DNA of 64,000 bases. Origin: Tardiphaga robiniae (GTDB taxonomy: Bacteria; Pseudomonadota; Alphaproteobacteria; Rhizobiales; Xanthobacteraceae). The stretch spans positions 124,001-188,000 of the forward strand of contig NZ_JABMCJ010000078.1 in NCBI RefSeq assembly GCF_013359755.1, read 5' to 3'. Below the pieces are notes generated by a model. It did no database searches, was not told where the DNA came from, and worked only from the letters and a program-made list of their open reading frames with translations. Positions 1 through 8,964 of this stretch are shown one piece after another; within the stretch, counting starts at the first letter, position 1, and every line of letters begins with the position of its first letter. The position numbers were made by a program, and so were the translations under genes.

Positions 1-2
1 AC

Positions 3-344
3 ACGGTACAGGCCGTGCTGACGCGCCGCGCCTTCACAGCGCTAAATGAGATCCCGACGACCGTCTATGCCGCCAGCCAGAACAAGGCGATCAAGGTCGG
101 TTTCAAGGACTTCAACGGGCGAAACTTCGCCTATGCATTCCGCCTGGAAGATACTGAGTATCGCAACAAGGTCGAGGCAGTCATCGAATGCATGAAGTTG
201 GACGGCCGCCTGCGCAAGCTGCACGAGAAATGGTATGGCGCAACGCCCGATGCCGGCTCGGCCATCGACACTGTGTATTTCGGCTATGGTCCTCCCGGCT
301 TCAAGGGTTTCGAGCCCACCTCGCACGTTCCGGCGTGCAAGTAG
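3..344 (+). CDS. ABC transporter substrate-binding protein, C-terminal part (5' end outside window)
   Basis: The reading frame is already open at the left edge, so only about the last 113 residues are visible. They match the C-terminal lobe of family 3 (polar amino acid) periplasmic binding proteins: a final strand/helix pattern with FRLEDTEYRNKVEAVIECMK and then LHEKWYG, the usual end of the ligand-binding fold. Two permease genes and, further on, an ATPase of the polar amino-acid class follow on the same strand, so this is most likely the periplasmic receptor of that transporter. The ligand cannot be told from the tail alone. An internal GTG at 15 is unlikely to be the start because the fold would be incomplete. 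Confidence 0.8.
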   Translation, partial: TVQAVLTRRAFTALNEIPTTVYAASQNKAIKVGFKDFNGRNFAYAFRLEDTEYRNKVEAVIECMKLDGRLRKLHEKWYGATPDAGSAIDTVYFGYGPPGFKGFEPTSHVPACK

Positions 345-377
345 CACGCTTGCTCTGACAAGATAGCTGCGAACACC

Positions 378-397
378 GGACCGGCCCGAGCCGGTCC
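378..397 (+). promoter_or_regulatory. GC-rich intergenic hairpin between receptor and permease genes
   Basis: GGACCGGC pairs with GCCGGTCC across a CCGA loop, an 8-bp perfect stem with no T tract. It lies between the binding-protein stop and the first permease start. Hairpins in this position are known to stabilise or attenuate mRNA so that the receptor is made in excess over the membrane subunits; that role is inferred here. Confidence 0.45.
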
Positions 398-419
398 GAC
401 CGCGGTTGATGGACACCCG

Positions 420-1091
420 ATGGAGCGGATAGTCGAATACTACTTCAATGCAGAAGTCATCGCGGGCGCCTTCCCCCAGGTGCTCGCGGGCTTTCGGACG
501 ACGGTCATCGTATCGCTTTTGATTATTTTCTGCGGCACGCTGTTCGGCCTGTTGCTGGCACTGCTGCGCTGCGCCAACCTGCGTCCCGTCAATTTCATCA
601 TCACCGCTTATGTCGACGTGCTGCGCACGCTGCCGCAGCTGGTCGTGATCGTCTTCATCTATTTTGGCCTGCCTTATCTGGGCCCGACGCTGTCCCCCTT
701 CGCAACCACTGTGCTGGCGCTCGGCATGGTGCTGTCGGCCTTTTCCACCGAGATCTTCTGGTCCGCGATCATGGCACTGCCGCGCGGGCAATGGGATGCC
801 GCGAGCGCGCTCGGCTTCAGCCGGCTGCGGACACTGGTCACCATCATCCTGCCGCAGGCCATTCGCCTCGCGATCCCGCTTCTGACCAACCGCGCCATCT
901 CCATCAGCAAGGGCACGGCGCTCGGCACCGCCGTATCGCTCCCGGAAACGCTCGGACAGGCGCAAAGCGTGATGGCGCTGGTCGCCAATCCCTCGCCGCT
1001 GACGCTGGCCGCGGCGTTCTACCTCACCTTCTTCCTACCGCTGGTGATCGCCAGCCGGTGGATCGAATATCGCTACAGCACGGGGCGTTGA
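420..1091 (+). CDS. Polar amino-acid ABC transporter permease (HisM/GlnP type), first subunit
   Basis: This 223-aa inner-membrane protein has about five hydrophobic segments and the family 3 amino-acid permease pattern. The N-terminal region reads EVIAGAFPQVLAGFRTTVIV, the next conserved segment is YVDVLRTLPQLVVIVFIYFG, and the cytoplasmic EAA loop that contacts the ATPase is visible as QWDAASALGFSRLRTLVTII. The 9-bp gap to a second, similar permease indicates a heterodimeric channel. It works with the upstream receptor and with the ATPase at 3527. Substrate specificity is not readable from the permease. Confidence 0.9.
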   Translation: MERIVEYYFNAEVIAGAFPQVLAGFRTTVIVSLLIIFCGTLFGLLLALLRCANLRPVNFIITAYVDVLRTLPQLVVIVFIYFGLPYLGPTLSPFATTVLALGMVLSAFSTEIFWSAIMALPRGQWDAASALGFSRLRTLVTIILPQAIRLAIPLLTNRAISISKGTALGTAVSLPETLGQAQSVMALVANPSPLTLAAAFYLTFFLPLVIASRWIEYRYSTGR

Positions 1092-1100
1092 GCGGATCGC

Positions 1101-1772
1101 ATGCAGGATTTCCTGGACAATTTCGCCAACTGGGAGTCGCTGTTGCGGGTCTATCCGCTGCTGCTGCAGGGGCTGATCTATACAGTCTGGCTCGCGGTGG
1201 TGGCGCTGCCGCTCGGCATTCTCGCCGGCCTCGCCATCGCGGTGCTCTACAGCTTCAAGAACCGCTGGGTGAATATCGCACTGCTGATCTATATCGACCT
1301 GTTCAGGTCGTTTCCCGTCGTGGTGCTGCTGATCCTGATCTTCTACGGCATGCCGTTTCTGGGCCTGACGCTCGGCAGCTTCACCGCAGCCGTGCTGGCC
1401 ATCGTGCTCAACAATTCCGGCTACTATGGCGAGATCTTCCGTGCCGGCATCCTGTCCGTGCCCCACGGCCAGACCGAGGCTGCCCGGGCGCTCGGTTTCA
1501 AGCCGCTGCATGTGGTGTTCTCCATCGTGCTGCCGCAGGCGATCCGCAACGTGCTGGCGCCGCTCGCCAGCAATTCGCTGGAACTCGTCAAGGCGACACC
1601 AATTGCCGCCTTGGTCGCGCTGCCTGAACTGCTGCGCTCAGCCCGCGTCGCCCAGGAGCAGACCTACAACCCGACGCCGCTAATGGCGGCCGCGGTGATC
1701 TTCTTCGTCATCCTTTATCCGTTCGCGCGCTGGGTGGCGCGGCTGGAACGGCAAGCACTGAAAGCCCGCTGA
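1101..1772 (+). CDS. Polar amino-acid ABC transporter permease, second subunit
   Basis: This 223-aa multi-pass membrane protein is paralogous to the preceding gene. It has the YIDLFRSFPVVVLLILIFYG segment typical of His/Gln-type permeases and an EAA loop around QTEAARALGFKPLHVVF at about residues 121-137. It starts with ATG at 1101, nine bases after the first permease stops, and its TGA at 1770-1772 is one base before the next start, so translation of the operon is tightly linked. It should pair with the first permease as the heterodimeric translocation channel. Confidence 0.9.
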   Translation: MQDFLDNFANWESLLRVYPLLLQGLIYTVWLAVVALPLGILAGLAIAVLYSFKNRWVNIALLIYIDLFRSFPVVVLLILIFYGMPFLGLTLGSFTAAVLAIVLNNSGYYGEIFRAGILSVPHGQTEAARALGFKPLHVVFSIVLPQAIRNVLAPLASNSLELVKATPIAALVALPELLRSARVAQEQTYNPTPLMAAAVIFFVILYPFARWVARLERQALKAR

Positions 1773-1773
1773 C

Positions 1774-2757
1774 ATGGCCACACTGATCACCGGCGGCAGC
1801 GGTTTCATCGGGCTCGCGCTCGCCGAACGCCTGATCGCCGACGGCGAGACCGTTATCTTGTTCGACCTCTCAGCCCCCGGCCACGACATGCTGATGCGCG
1901 CCGAGCTTGCCCGCGCTACGCTGGTCACCGGCGATGTCACAAGCGCCGACGACGTCGACCGCGCGTTGAACACGGCCGACATCGACCGCGTGGTCCACAC
2001 CGCCGCGATGACGCCGAATGCCCAGCGCGAGCACGACGCTGCGCGCCAGATCGTCGACGTCAATATCGGTGGCACCGTCAATCTGCTCGAACGCGTAACA
2101 TTGCGACCCGCCATCAAGCGCGTCACCGTGCTCAGTTCGGTCGCAGTGTACGGCTTCTCGCAACCGGCCGCGTCGGGCCTGTTCGAGGAGGATTTGTCGC
2201 CGCCGGCGCCAGCCGCGCTCTACGGCATCACAAAGCTTGCATCGGAACAGGCGGCGCTGCGGATCGCCGACCTTCACAAGCTCGATGTGCGCGTGATTCG
2301 GCTCGGGCCGGTCTTTGGCCCATGGGAATTGCAGACCGGTGTCCGCGATGCGCTGAGTCCGCATTATCAGGTGCTCCGTATGGCCTTCGACGGCCGTGAA
2401 GTGATTCTCCCGCGCAGCATGGCCGGCGATTGGATCTATTCTCGTGACGCTGCCCTCGCCGTCGCGAGGGTGAGCGCCTCCGACGCGCTGAAGTACCGCA
2501 CCTATCACGTCAGCGGCGGTGTGTTGTCCGATCTGCCACGATGGTGCGAGATCATCGCGACGCACATGCCCGGCTTCCGCTGGCGGATGGCGGAGATCGA
2601 GGCGGAGGGCAACGTGATCTATGGCCTGCCGAAGGACCGTGCGCCGCTGAACATTGCGCGACTGGCCGCGGATGCCGGCTTCACGCCTCAATTTGGTCTG
2701 GAAGATGCGGCGCGCGACTATCTCGGCTGGTTGCCGCAGACACGAGAACCCGCATGA
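1774..2757 (+). CDS. NAD-dependent epimerase/dehydratase (extended SDR)
   Basis: This 327-aa protein has a Rossmann fold. The nucleotide-binding GGSGFIG motif is at about residues 7-13, an SSVAVYG strand carries the conserved serine, and YGITK is the YxxxK catalytic pair at about residue 150. A DVTSADDVDRAL segment fits the adenine-binding Asp of the family. It belongs to the sugar-nucleotide or lactone type of extended SDR; the substrate is unknown. It is embedded in the transporter operon, one base after the second permease and overlapping the next dehydrogenase by four bases, so it probably acts on the imported compound or a derivative. Confidence 0.85.
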   Translation: MATLITGGSGFIGLALAERLIADGETVILFDLSAPGHDMLMRAELARATLVTGDVTSADDVDRALNTADIDRVVHTAAMTPNAQREHDAARQIVDVNIGGTVNLLERVTLRPAIKRVTVLSSVAVYGFSQPAASGLFEEDLSPPAPAALYGITKLASEQAALRIADLHKLDVRVIRLGPVFGPWELQTGVRDALSPHYQVLRMAFDGREVILPRSMAGDWIYSRDAALAVARVSASDALKYRTYHVSGGVLSDLPRWCEIIATHMPGFRWRMAEIEAEGNVIYGLPKDRAPLNIARLAADAGFTPQFGLEDAARDYLGWLPQTREPA

Positions 2758-3530
2758 GCAAACGTCTGGCTGGAAAGTCGGTTCTGATCACCGGCGCCTC
2801 CTCGGGCATCGGCCGCGCCATCGCCCGCCGGTTTGCTACCGAGGGCGCGAAGCTCATGCTCGCGGATCTCACCATGGACGTGCGCGAGGGCGGCACTCCG
2901 ACATTGGAGCTGCTGCGTGCAGACGGTTATGAGGTCGATTTCATCCAGATCGACGTCGCCTCGGAGAACGACACCGTCCGCGCCGTCCAACAGACCGTTG
3001 CGCGCTATGGCCGCCTCGACGTGCTCGTCAACGACGCCGCCATCGGCACCGGCAAGCGTCTGACCGACACCAGCCTCGCCGAATGGGACAGGACGCTGGC
3101 GGTCAACCTCACCGGCGTATTCCTGATGTCCCGCGCCGCCGTCAACCAGATGCTGACGCAGGATATCCGCAACGAGGCCCGCGGCCGCCTCGTCAACATT
3201 TCCTCGCAACACGGCATGATCGCCTGCCTGGAAGACATCGCCTATGGCACCTCCAAATCCGGAGTCGTCTACATGACGCGGCAGATCGCGGCGGACTACG
3301 CGAAGGATCACATCATCTGCAACGCAGTCGCGCCCGGCAAGATCGTCACCGGCAAACCAGGCCGCGCCGCGGAGCCGCGCTGGATGGACTACTCCACCAG
3401 CCGCACGCCGATGCCGCGGCTGGGCCGTCCCGACGACGTCGCCAATGCAGCGCTGTTTCTGGCCTCAGACGAGGCAACTTTCATGACGGGCGAAAACATT
3501 CTCGTCGATGGCGGCTGGATGGCGTCATGA
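2754..3530 (+). CDS. Short-chain dehydrogenase/reductase (classical SDR)
   Basis: This 258-aa cytosolic oxidoreductase has the TGASSGIG cofactor motif at about residues 12-19, an NDAAIG segment (the NAG-like motif), an active-site serine in NISSQHG, the YGTSK catalytic Tyr/Lys at about residues 163-167, and the C-terminal [13 protein letters not shown] typical of FabG-like enzymes. The ATG at 2754 overlaps the stop of the epimerase (ATGA), which fixes the start; an in-frame extension to 2541 would lie wholly inside the epimerase gene and is rejected. Cofactor and substrate are not certain. The context suggests an oxidation or reduction step in use of the imported substrate. Confidence 0.88.
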   Translation: MSKRLAGKSVLITGASSGIGRAIARRFATEGAKLMLADLTMDVREGGTPTLELLRADGYEVDFIQIDVASENDTVRAVQQTVARYGRLDVLVNDAAIGTGKRLTDTSLAEWDRTLAVNLTGVFLMSRAAVNQMLTQDIRNEARGRLVNISSQHGMIACLEDIAYGTSKSGVVYMTRQIAADYAKDHIICNAVAPGKIVTGKPGRAAEPRWMDYSTSRTPMPRLGRPDDVANAALFLASDEATFMTGENILVDGGWMAS

Positions 3531-4312
3531 GCAACGTTTCGGAGAGCACCATGGAGCAAGCGCCTGCGGATACATCCGCGCCGATCATCCAGATGTCCGG
3601 CGTCACCAAATGGTATGGCGACGTCCAGGTGCTTAAGGGCATCGACTTCACGGTGGCGCGCGGCGAGCGCGTCGTGATCTGCGGGCCTTCGGGGTCCGGC
3701 AAGTCGACCATGATCCGTTGCATTAACCGGTTGGAAGAACATCGCGACGGCCGCATCATGGTCAATGGCGTCGAGCTGGATCACTCGACGCGCAATGTCG
3801 ACGTGGTCCGCCGCGATGTCGGCATGGTATTCCAGCAGTTCAACCTGTTTCCACATCTGACCGTGCTACAGAACCTCACCATCGCGCCACGCAAGATCCG
3901 CGGCGCAACGAGGCAGGAGGCCGACGAGGTCGCGCGCTATTTTCTTGAGCGCGTACGGATCTCCGAACAGGCCGATAAATATCCGAGCCAGCTCTCCGGC
4001 GGCCAGCAGCAGCGCGTCGCCATTGCGCGTGCGCTGTGCATGAAGCCGCAGATCATGCTATTCGACGAGCCCACCTCGGCGCTTGATCCGGAAATGATCC
4101 AGGAGGTGCTCGACGTCATGGTCGGCCTCGCCCGCGAAGGGATGACCATGGTCTGCGTCACCCACGAGATGGGCTTCGCGCGTACGGTCGCCGACCGCGT
4201 GGTGTTCATGGACGCCGGCCGGATCATCGAGGAAGGCGCGCCGACCGATTTTTTCTCAGATCCGAAACAGGATCGAACCCGTGCATTCCTCAAGCAAATT
4301 ATGCATCGATGA
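3527..4312 (+). CDS. Polar amino-acid ABC transporter ATP-binding protein (GlnQ/HisP type)
   Basis: This 261-aa nucleotide-binding subunit shows Walker [10 protein letters not shown] at about residues 49-57, a Q-loop in [13 protein letters not shown], the signature [15 protein letters not shown], Walker [13 protein letters not shown] and an H-loop in CVTHEMGFA, all in the order and wording of amino-acid-class importers. The ATG at 3527 overlaps the dehydrogenase stop by four bases; an alternative ATG at 3551 lacks that coupling. It completes the transporter begun at the left edge, with the two metabolic genes inserted between the permeases and the ATPase. Confidence 0.92.
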   Translation: MSNVSESTMEQAPADTSAPIIQMSGVTKWYGDVQVLKGIDFTVARGERVVICGPSGSGKSTMIRCINRLEEHRDGRIMVNGVELDHSTRNVDVVRRDVGMVFQQFNLFPHLTVLQNLTIAPRKIRGATRQEADEVARYFLERVRISEQADKYPSQLSGGQQQRVAIARALCMKPQIMLFDEPTSALDPEMIQEVLDVMVGLAREGMTMVCVTHEMGFARTVADRVVFMDAGRIIEEGAPTDFFSDPKQDRTRAFLKQIMHR

Positions 4313-4319
4313 TCGAAGC

Positions 4320-4343
4320 GTCCGCTTAGCGGCATAAGCGGAC
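4320..4343 (+). terminator. Candidate bidirectional terminator hairpin
   Basis: GTCCGCTTA pairs perfectly with TAAGCGGAC around a 6-base loop, a 9-bp stem that begins 7 bases after the ATPase stop in the gap between convergent genes. No T run follows, so it may be a weak or Rho-assisted terminator or simply an intergenic palindrome. Confidence 0.4.
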
Positions 4344-4412
4344 ATCGATTGCTCCTGCGTGCCCCGTGATCTATGAGCTCACAATCAACGTCTGGGCGAC
4401 CGCTAGAAAGAC

Positions 4413-5786
4413 CTACGCGGCTTCGTCGCGCGATTGGTAGAGCTTGTAAAGCATGCGTTGCCCGATACGCCGGAACGGCGAGAACGGATGCGTCGGCAGC
4501 GGCGACGTGAAGATCGGTAGGTCCTGCCCCTTGAAGTTCTTGCCCGCGATCATCTCGGCCATGCGACGGCCGGCCTGCGCCGAATAAGACACGCCATTGC
4601 CACCGTAGCCCAGCGCATAGAACAGAGTTTGCGAAGGATCGGGCCGGAAGATACGCGGCATCATGTCGTGGCTGACATCGACCCAGCCCCACCAGGAATA
4701 GTCGATCTCGATTCCCTTGAGCGCCGGGAACTTGCGGTGCAGCCCGTCGATCAGGAGCTGCAGATGCCGCGGATTTGCAGCGTCCGCGCCGGTGATGGCG
4801 CTGCGGCTACCGATTTGCACACGGTTGTCGGGCAGCCGGCGATAATAGAAGCGCAGCGTGCGGGTGTCGGTGATGACTTCGGTGGTCTTGAAGCCGGTCG
4901 CCTCCAGCTCTGCTCCGGTAAGCGGCCGCGTCACAATCGAGTTGGACATGATCGGCATGCAGCGGCCACGCAGCAAGGGCGTCAGACCGAGTGACGTGTA
5001 AGCGCCGGTCGCGATACCGACTGCGCGTGCACGCACGGTGCCGCCGGGTGTGCGCAGATGGTGAATGCCGTTGCGCGTTGTGATCTCCTGCACCGGACTG
5101 CCGGGATGCACCTTGGCGCCGAGTTCGCGCGCCATGCGCAGATAGCCGAAAGCGAGTTTGGCGGGATGGACGCCAGTGCCCAGCGGCTCATGCACAGCAC
5201 CAACACATTCGGCCTCGTTCACATAGTCGCGTCGCACGTCCTCGGCGGACAGCACGCGCGTCTTGTAGCCGAACACCTCGTTCTGGACTTTCGACTCGGC
5301 TGCGATCTTCTCGAACGTCCGCTGGCGATGCGCGAGATAGAGGTGGCCGCCGCGCTGCGGTTCACAATCGATATTTCCGGTCTTGATCAGATCCTCGAAG
5401 GTCTCGAAGCCGTCCTGGATTTCCGCGTGCAGCCGCAGCGCCACATCGCGGCCCCAGCGCGCGATCCACTGCGAACGCGACAGCCGGCCCGACGCGTTCT
5501 GGCCCTGCCCGCCATTGCGTGTGCTGCAGCCCCAGGCGACGCGATTTGCTTCCAGCACCAAGGCCTTGATGCCGAATTCGCGCGCCAGAAAAATCGCGCA
5601 AGCCAGCCCGGTATAGCCCGAACCGACAATCGCGACGTCGGCATCGATGTCGCCATTGATCGAGCCGTCGTCGTCTGGCGGTGTTCCTGCCGTGGCGGCC
5701 CAATAAGTCGGGGCGTAGTCGCGGTGGGTACCGGGACCGGGGGACACCAGCGGATCGTAATGCTGGTCGTAAGGCGCAATCGACAT
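4413..5786 (-). CDS. FAD-dependent oxidoreductase (DAO family, gamma-glutamylputrescine oxidase-like)
   Basis: This 457-aa flavoprotein has the dinucleotide-binding IVGSGYTGLACAIFLAREFG at about residues 48-67, an RNGGQGQNASGR segment typical of PuuB/OrdL-like oxidases, and the C-terminal YALGYGGNGVSYSAQAGRR FAD-closing motif. Such enzymes oxidise amino groups of amino acids or polyamines with oxygen, giving an imine or aldehyde, ammonia and peroxide. The start is the ATG at 5786, preceded by AGGAGG; an upstream extension to 6005 would overlap the SnoaL-like gene and has no family match. The gene lies 25 bp downstream of that small gene on the same strand. The exact substrate is unknown. Confidence 0.85.
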   Translation of the reverse strand: MSIAPYDQHYDPLVSPGPGTHRDYAPTYWAATAGTPPDDDGSINGDIDADVAIVGSGYTGLACAIFLAREFGIKALVLEANRVAWGCSTRNGGQGQNASGRLSRSQWIARWGRDVALRLHAEIQDGFETFEDLIKTGNIDCEPQRGGHLYLAHRQRTFEKIAAESKVQNEVFGYKTRVLSAEDVRRDYVNEAECVGAVHEPLGTGVHPAKLAFGYLRMARELGAKVHPGSPVQEITTRNGIHHLRTPGGTVRARAVGIATGAYTSLGLTPLLRGRCMPIMSNSIVTRPLTGAELEATGFKTTEVITDTRTLRFYYRRLPDNRVQIGSRSAITGADAANPRHLQLLIDGLHRKFPALKGIEIDYSWWGWVDVSHDMMPRIFRPDPSQTLFYALGYGGNGVSYSAQAGRRMAEMIAGKNFKGQDLPIFTSPLPTHPFSPFRRIGQRMLYKLYQSRDEAA

Positions 5787-5811
5787 CGGCGCGACCTCCT
5801 TCACGACGCGA

Positions 5812-6210
5812 TCACGACTTCGCCGGCAGCGCCGGTCGATCCTTGCGGAACGCACTCTTGCGCGAGAGCTTGTGGCCCTTGAACGTGAAGAGATCGCAGC
5901 CCTCGGCCTCGATCCGCGTACCGTTGGCTGCTGTACCGCGGAAAATCCATTCAGATAGGCCGCGGTCGCCGAACACGCTGTGCGATGTACAGGTCCAGCT
6001 CGCATCCGGCGTACCGCCCCAGACCTTCTCGAACGCCGCCTTCACGTCGGAGGTGCCGATAATGCGGTTGCCATACATCTCCGACCCGACGGCGGTATCG
6101 AACACGATATCGTCGGTCATGCAGGCCATCACGCCATCGGCGTCGTGACGGTTGAACGCCTCGAACAGCGTGACGAGAAGCTGGTGGCGCTGGGTCTGCT
6201 GCTCGGACAT
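5812..6210 (-). CDS. SnoaL-like / NTF2-fold protein
   Basis: This 132-aa protein matches the small alpha+beta NTF2-like fold: LLVTLFEAFNRHDADGVMAC, then DDIVFDTAVGSEMYGN, then a final CDLFTFKGHKLSRKSAF strand segment. Members are small ligand-binding proteins, isomerases or hydrolases, and the catalytic type cannot be set from the sequence. It is the first gene of a two-gene minus-strand unit with the FAD oxidase, so it may bind or process that enzyme's substrate or product. The ATG at 6210 gives the normal family length. Confidence 0.75.
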   Translation of the reverse strand: MSEQQTQRHQLLVTLFEAFNRHDADGVMACMTDDIVFDTAVGSEMYGNRIIGTSDVKAAFEKVWGGTPDASWTCTSHSVFGDRGLSEWIFRGTAANGTRIEAEGCDLFTFKGHKLSRKSAFRKDRPALPAKS

Positions 6211-6440
6211 TGCAAAGCTCTCTCGATCATTTCAACAATGGTCGGCACTGCGTGCCAGCCATGGGGATGAAACTGCCAGCGGCCATGCGGCGCGATTAGG
6301 GCCAGTTGCGGCGAAGCACCTGTCCAGAGCGGAACGGTTCGCGCCGGCGATCTGGCCCAAAGATTGAGACACGCTGGCCCTCCCCAGGCTAACGGATGTC
6401 GCCATGGTGGCAGCATGACGGAGCGACGGACCCACGTGAC

Positions 6441-7223
6441 ATGCATGACCTGACGATCGCGATCGGCGATCTCGGTGCGGCGCTGACGCCAAAACTGGTT
6501 TTGCTGTCGATTGCCTCGATTTTCGTCGCCGCGGTGCTGCGCGGCTTTACCGGCTTTGGTTTTGCCCTTGCCGCTGTGCCGCTGCTCGGCTTGTTCATGA
6601 TACCGACCGAGGCCGTGCCAGTGGCGATCGGATTGCAACTCGCTGGCAGCCTGCTTGATTTCCGCAAGGCATCGCAGAGCTGCGACTGGCCCTCGCTGCG
6701 CTGGCTGATGATCGGCGCGCTGATCGGATCGCCGCTGGGAACCCTGATCCTGACCGAAATCCCGGCGCCAATCTCGCGGCTGGTTATCAGTTCGATCACG
6801 CTCCTGGCGGTGTTCGCGCTGGGCCGCGGCTTCGCGTTGCCCGCCATCCCGCCACGCCCGGTGACGTCAATCACCGGTTTCTTCTCCGGTCTGTTCAACG
6901 GGCTAGCCGCGATGCCCGGACCGCCGGTGGTCGCTTACTATATGTCGGTTCCGCTGCCACGCTTGACAACGCGTGCGTCGCTGATGGTGTTCTTCCTGAT
7001 GACCTCGATCACGGCAACGATCACTTTCGTCAGCGTGGGCCTGCTGAACGTCCACACCATCGGCCTGTCGTTGCTCGGCCTGCCGGTGATGTGGCTCGGC
7101 ACCATATTCGGCGAAATCGCATTCCGGCGCGGCAACGAAGCAATGCATCGCCAGGTCTCGATCATCAGCCTCGGCGTGATTGCCCTCGTCAGCGCCGTCA
7201 AGGGCGTGAGCGAGCTGACCTGA
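6441..7223 (+). CDS. TauE/SafE-family membrane transporter
   Basis: This 260-aa inner-membrane protein has about eight hydrophobic helices in two halves. The first half carries RGFTGFGFALAAVPLLGLF, and the second carries ITGFFSGLFNGLAAMPGPPV, the paired glycine/proline motifs of sulfite/organosulfonate-type exporters. The ATG at 6441 begins just before the first helix; ATG at 6396 would add 15 polar residues, and neither has a clear ribosome-binding site. It is convergent with the MocR regulator (6-bp gap) and divergent from the oxidase operon. It may export a sulfonate, sulfite or organic anion, but no neighbour identifies the substrate. Confidence 0.82.
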   Translation: MHDLTIAIGDLGAALTPKLVLLSIASIFVAAVLRGFTGFGFALAAVPLLGLFMIPTEAVPVAIGLQLAGSLLDFRKASQSCDWPSLRWLMIGALIGSPLGTLILTEIPAPISRLVISSITLLAVFALGRGFALPAIPPRPVTSITGFFSGLFNGLAAMPGPPVVAYYMSVPLPRLTTRASLMVFFLMTSITATITFVSVGLLNVHTIGLSLLGLPVMWLGTIFGEIAFRRGNEAMHRQVSIISLGVIALVSAVKGVSELT

Positions 7224-7229
7224 GCCGCG

Positions 7230-8792
7230 TCAGCTCATGCGTGCGATGATGCGACCGAGACGTTCAATGCCCGGTTCGATCCGGTCATTGCGGATCGACG
7301 AGAAGCCAAGCCGGAAGCAATTGGCATGGGTACCTTTCGTCATCGAGAATACGTCGCCCGGCTCGATCACCACGCCTTCTGCCAACGCGGCCGTGGCAAG
7401 TTCGGTGGCATCGCAGGCCGCCGGACATGTCACCCAATAGCTGGTGCTGCCGACGCCGCGCACGAAATCGCAACCGGCGAGATGCTTGGGCAGCAACTGA
7501 TCGAGAATGCGTGCGCGCTCCAGTAGCACGCGTGAGACGCGCTGCAGATGCGAGCGGTAATGGCCAAGGCCGATGAACAGCGCCGCAACGCGCTGGTTGT
7601 TGAGCGGTGGATGCCGCAGCATTAGGCGCCGCAGCGCGCGCAATTCACGGATCACCGGCGCTGGTGCGGCGACATAGCCGAGCCGTAGGCCGGGCGCGAG
7701 CGCCTTCGACAGGCTGCCGACATAAAGCACGCGGTCGTTGCGATCGAGGCTCATTAGCGGCGGCAGTGCCGGCCCCTCCGAGATCAGCTCGCTCTCATAA
7801 TCGTCCTCGATCAGGATGATGTCGCTCTCCTCTGCCTTGCGCAGCACTTCGAGACGGCGCTGCTCGGGCATCGCCACCGTGGTCGGGCATTGATGACCTG
7901 CGGTGACGTAAGCGAGATCGCAGCTCTCGAAGTTCGCATCGGGCACCATGCCCTCGCCGTCGACTGCGAGCGGCACGATATTGTCGGTCTGCATACCGAA
8001 AATGTTGCGGGCGTCGGGATAGCCGGGATCTTCCATGCCGACCCGGGTGCCCTGCTTCACGAACAATCGGGCGATCAGATACAGCGCATGCTGGGCGCCG
8101 ATGGTCATCATGATCTCGTCCGGCCGCGCGCGAACGCCGCGGCGCGGCAACACCTGCAGCCGGAGCTGCTCGATCAGCGCCGGATCGTCCTCGTCGATCA
8201 GATCGCGGGCCCAGTTGTTGATCTCGGGCACGCTAAGTGCGGCGCGCGCACTTTCGCGCCAGTCATTGGTCGGAAACAGGCTTGGATCGAACTGCCCGAA
8301 GATGAAGGGATACGGATAGTCCTGCCAGTTGAGCGGCTTGACGATGTTCCGGTTGGCCGACGGCCGCACTGCGAAGCGCCCGGCCCAGCGCGCGGCGCCG
8401 GCCTCGTCGGGCGCCGCGCGGTCGTCGCGCTGGGTGCCGAGATGCTTGGGGAGGCCGGCCACGAAGAAGCCGCTGCGTTCGCGCGAAATGAGGAAATTCT
8501 GGTCGACCAGCTGCTCATAGGCGATCACGACGGTATTACGCGACACTTCGAGCAGTGTGGCCAGTTCGCGGCTCGACGGCATGCGCACACCAAGCGCCAG
8601 ACGGCCTTCTTCGATGGCGGTACAGATCAACTGGCGGATCTGGAGCTGCAGGAAGGGACCGCGCCGGTCCAGCCCCTGGAACAGCGATCCCCAGAACAGC
8701 GCATCCCCAATGCCAGACGCTGCAGGACGCCCGTCTGCACGGGCGGCTTTCACTGAACCTCCGGGATTACCCATCGCGCCCTCCACACTCAT
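7230..8792 (-). CDS. MocR-type transcriptional regulator (GntR HTH + aminotransferase-like domain)
   Basis: This 520-aa protein has an N-terminal GntR winged helix (QIRQLICTAIEEGRLALG, then MPSSRELATLLEVSRNTVV, about residues 48-90) fused to a fold-type I aminotransferase domain. The PLP lysine is visible in GSLSKALAPGLRLGY at about residue 361. Family members use PLP or a PLP-amino-acid adduct as the effector and usually regulate a divergent operon. Here the divergent neighbour is the amidohydrolase/GTPase/peptide transporter operon, with a 172-bp shared promoter region (8793-8964), so control of that operon is the likely role. Confidence 0.88.
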   Translation of the reverse strand: MSVEGAMGNPGGSVKAARADGRPAASGIGDALFWGSLFQGLDRRGPFLQLQIRQLICTAIEEGRLALGVRMPSSRELATLLEVSRNTVVIAYEQLVDQNFLISRERSGFFVAGLPKHLGTQRDDRAAPDEAGAARWAGRFAVRPSANRNIVKPLNWQDYPYPFIFGQFDPSLFPTNDWRESARAALSVPEINNWARDLIDEDDPALIEQLRLQVLPRRGVRARPDEIMMTIGAQHALYLIARLFVKQGTRVGMEDPGYPDARNIFGMQTDNIVPLAVDGEGMVPDANFESCDLAYVTAGHQCPTTVAMPEQRRLEVLRKAEESDIILIEDDYESELISEGPALPPLMSLDRNDRVLYVGSLSKALAPGLRLGYVAAPAPVIRELRALRRLMLRHPPLNNQRVAALFIGLGHYRSHLQRVSRVLLERARILDQLLPKHLAGCDFVRGVGSTSYWVTCPAACDATELATAALAEGVVIEPGDVFSMTKGTHANCFRLGFSSIRNDRIEPGIERLGRIIARMS

Positions 8793-8964
8793 CCCGAAAC
8801 CAAAGCCGCACCCGTCTTCGGGCCTAACAGGATACTAAGCAAAAGCCGCGCCAAGGTGGACCGTCGGCACCGCGGGACTGGCCCCATTCGTGCATCCGAT
8901 CTGGCGCTGGCTCGGAGCGATGCGAGGCCTCACGCTTCGATGACGGAATTTTGAGGGTGGTCCA

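Noticed and set aside
42-965. 307-codon minus-strand frame over the first permease
   Set aside because: No motif, Gln/Arg-rich composition, and it lies across two sense genes with strong family matches.
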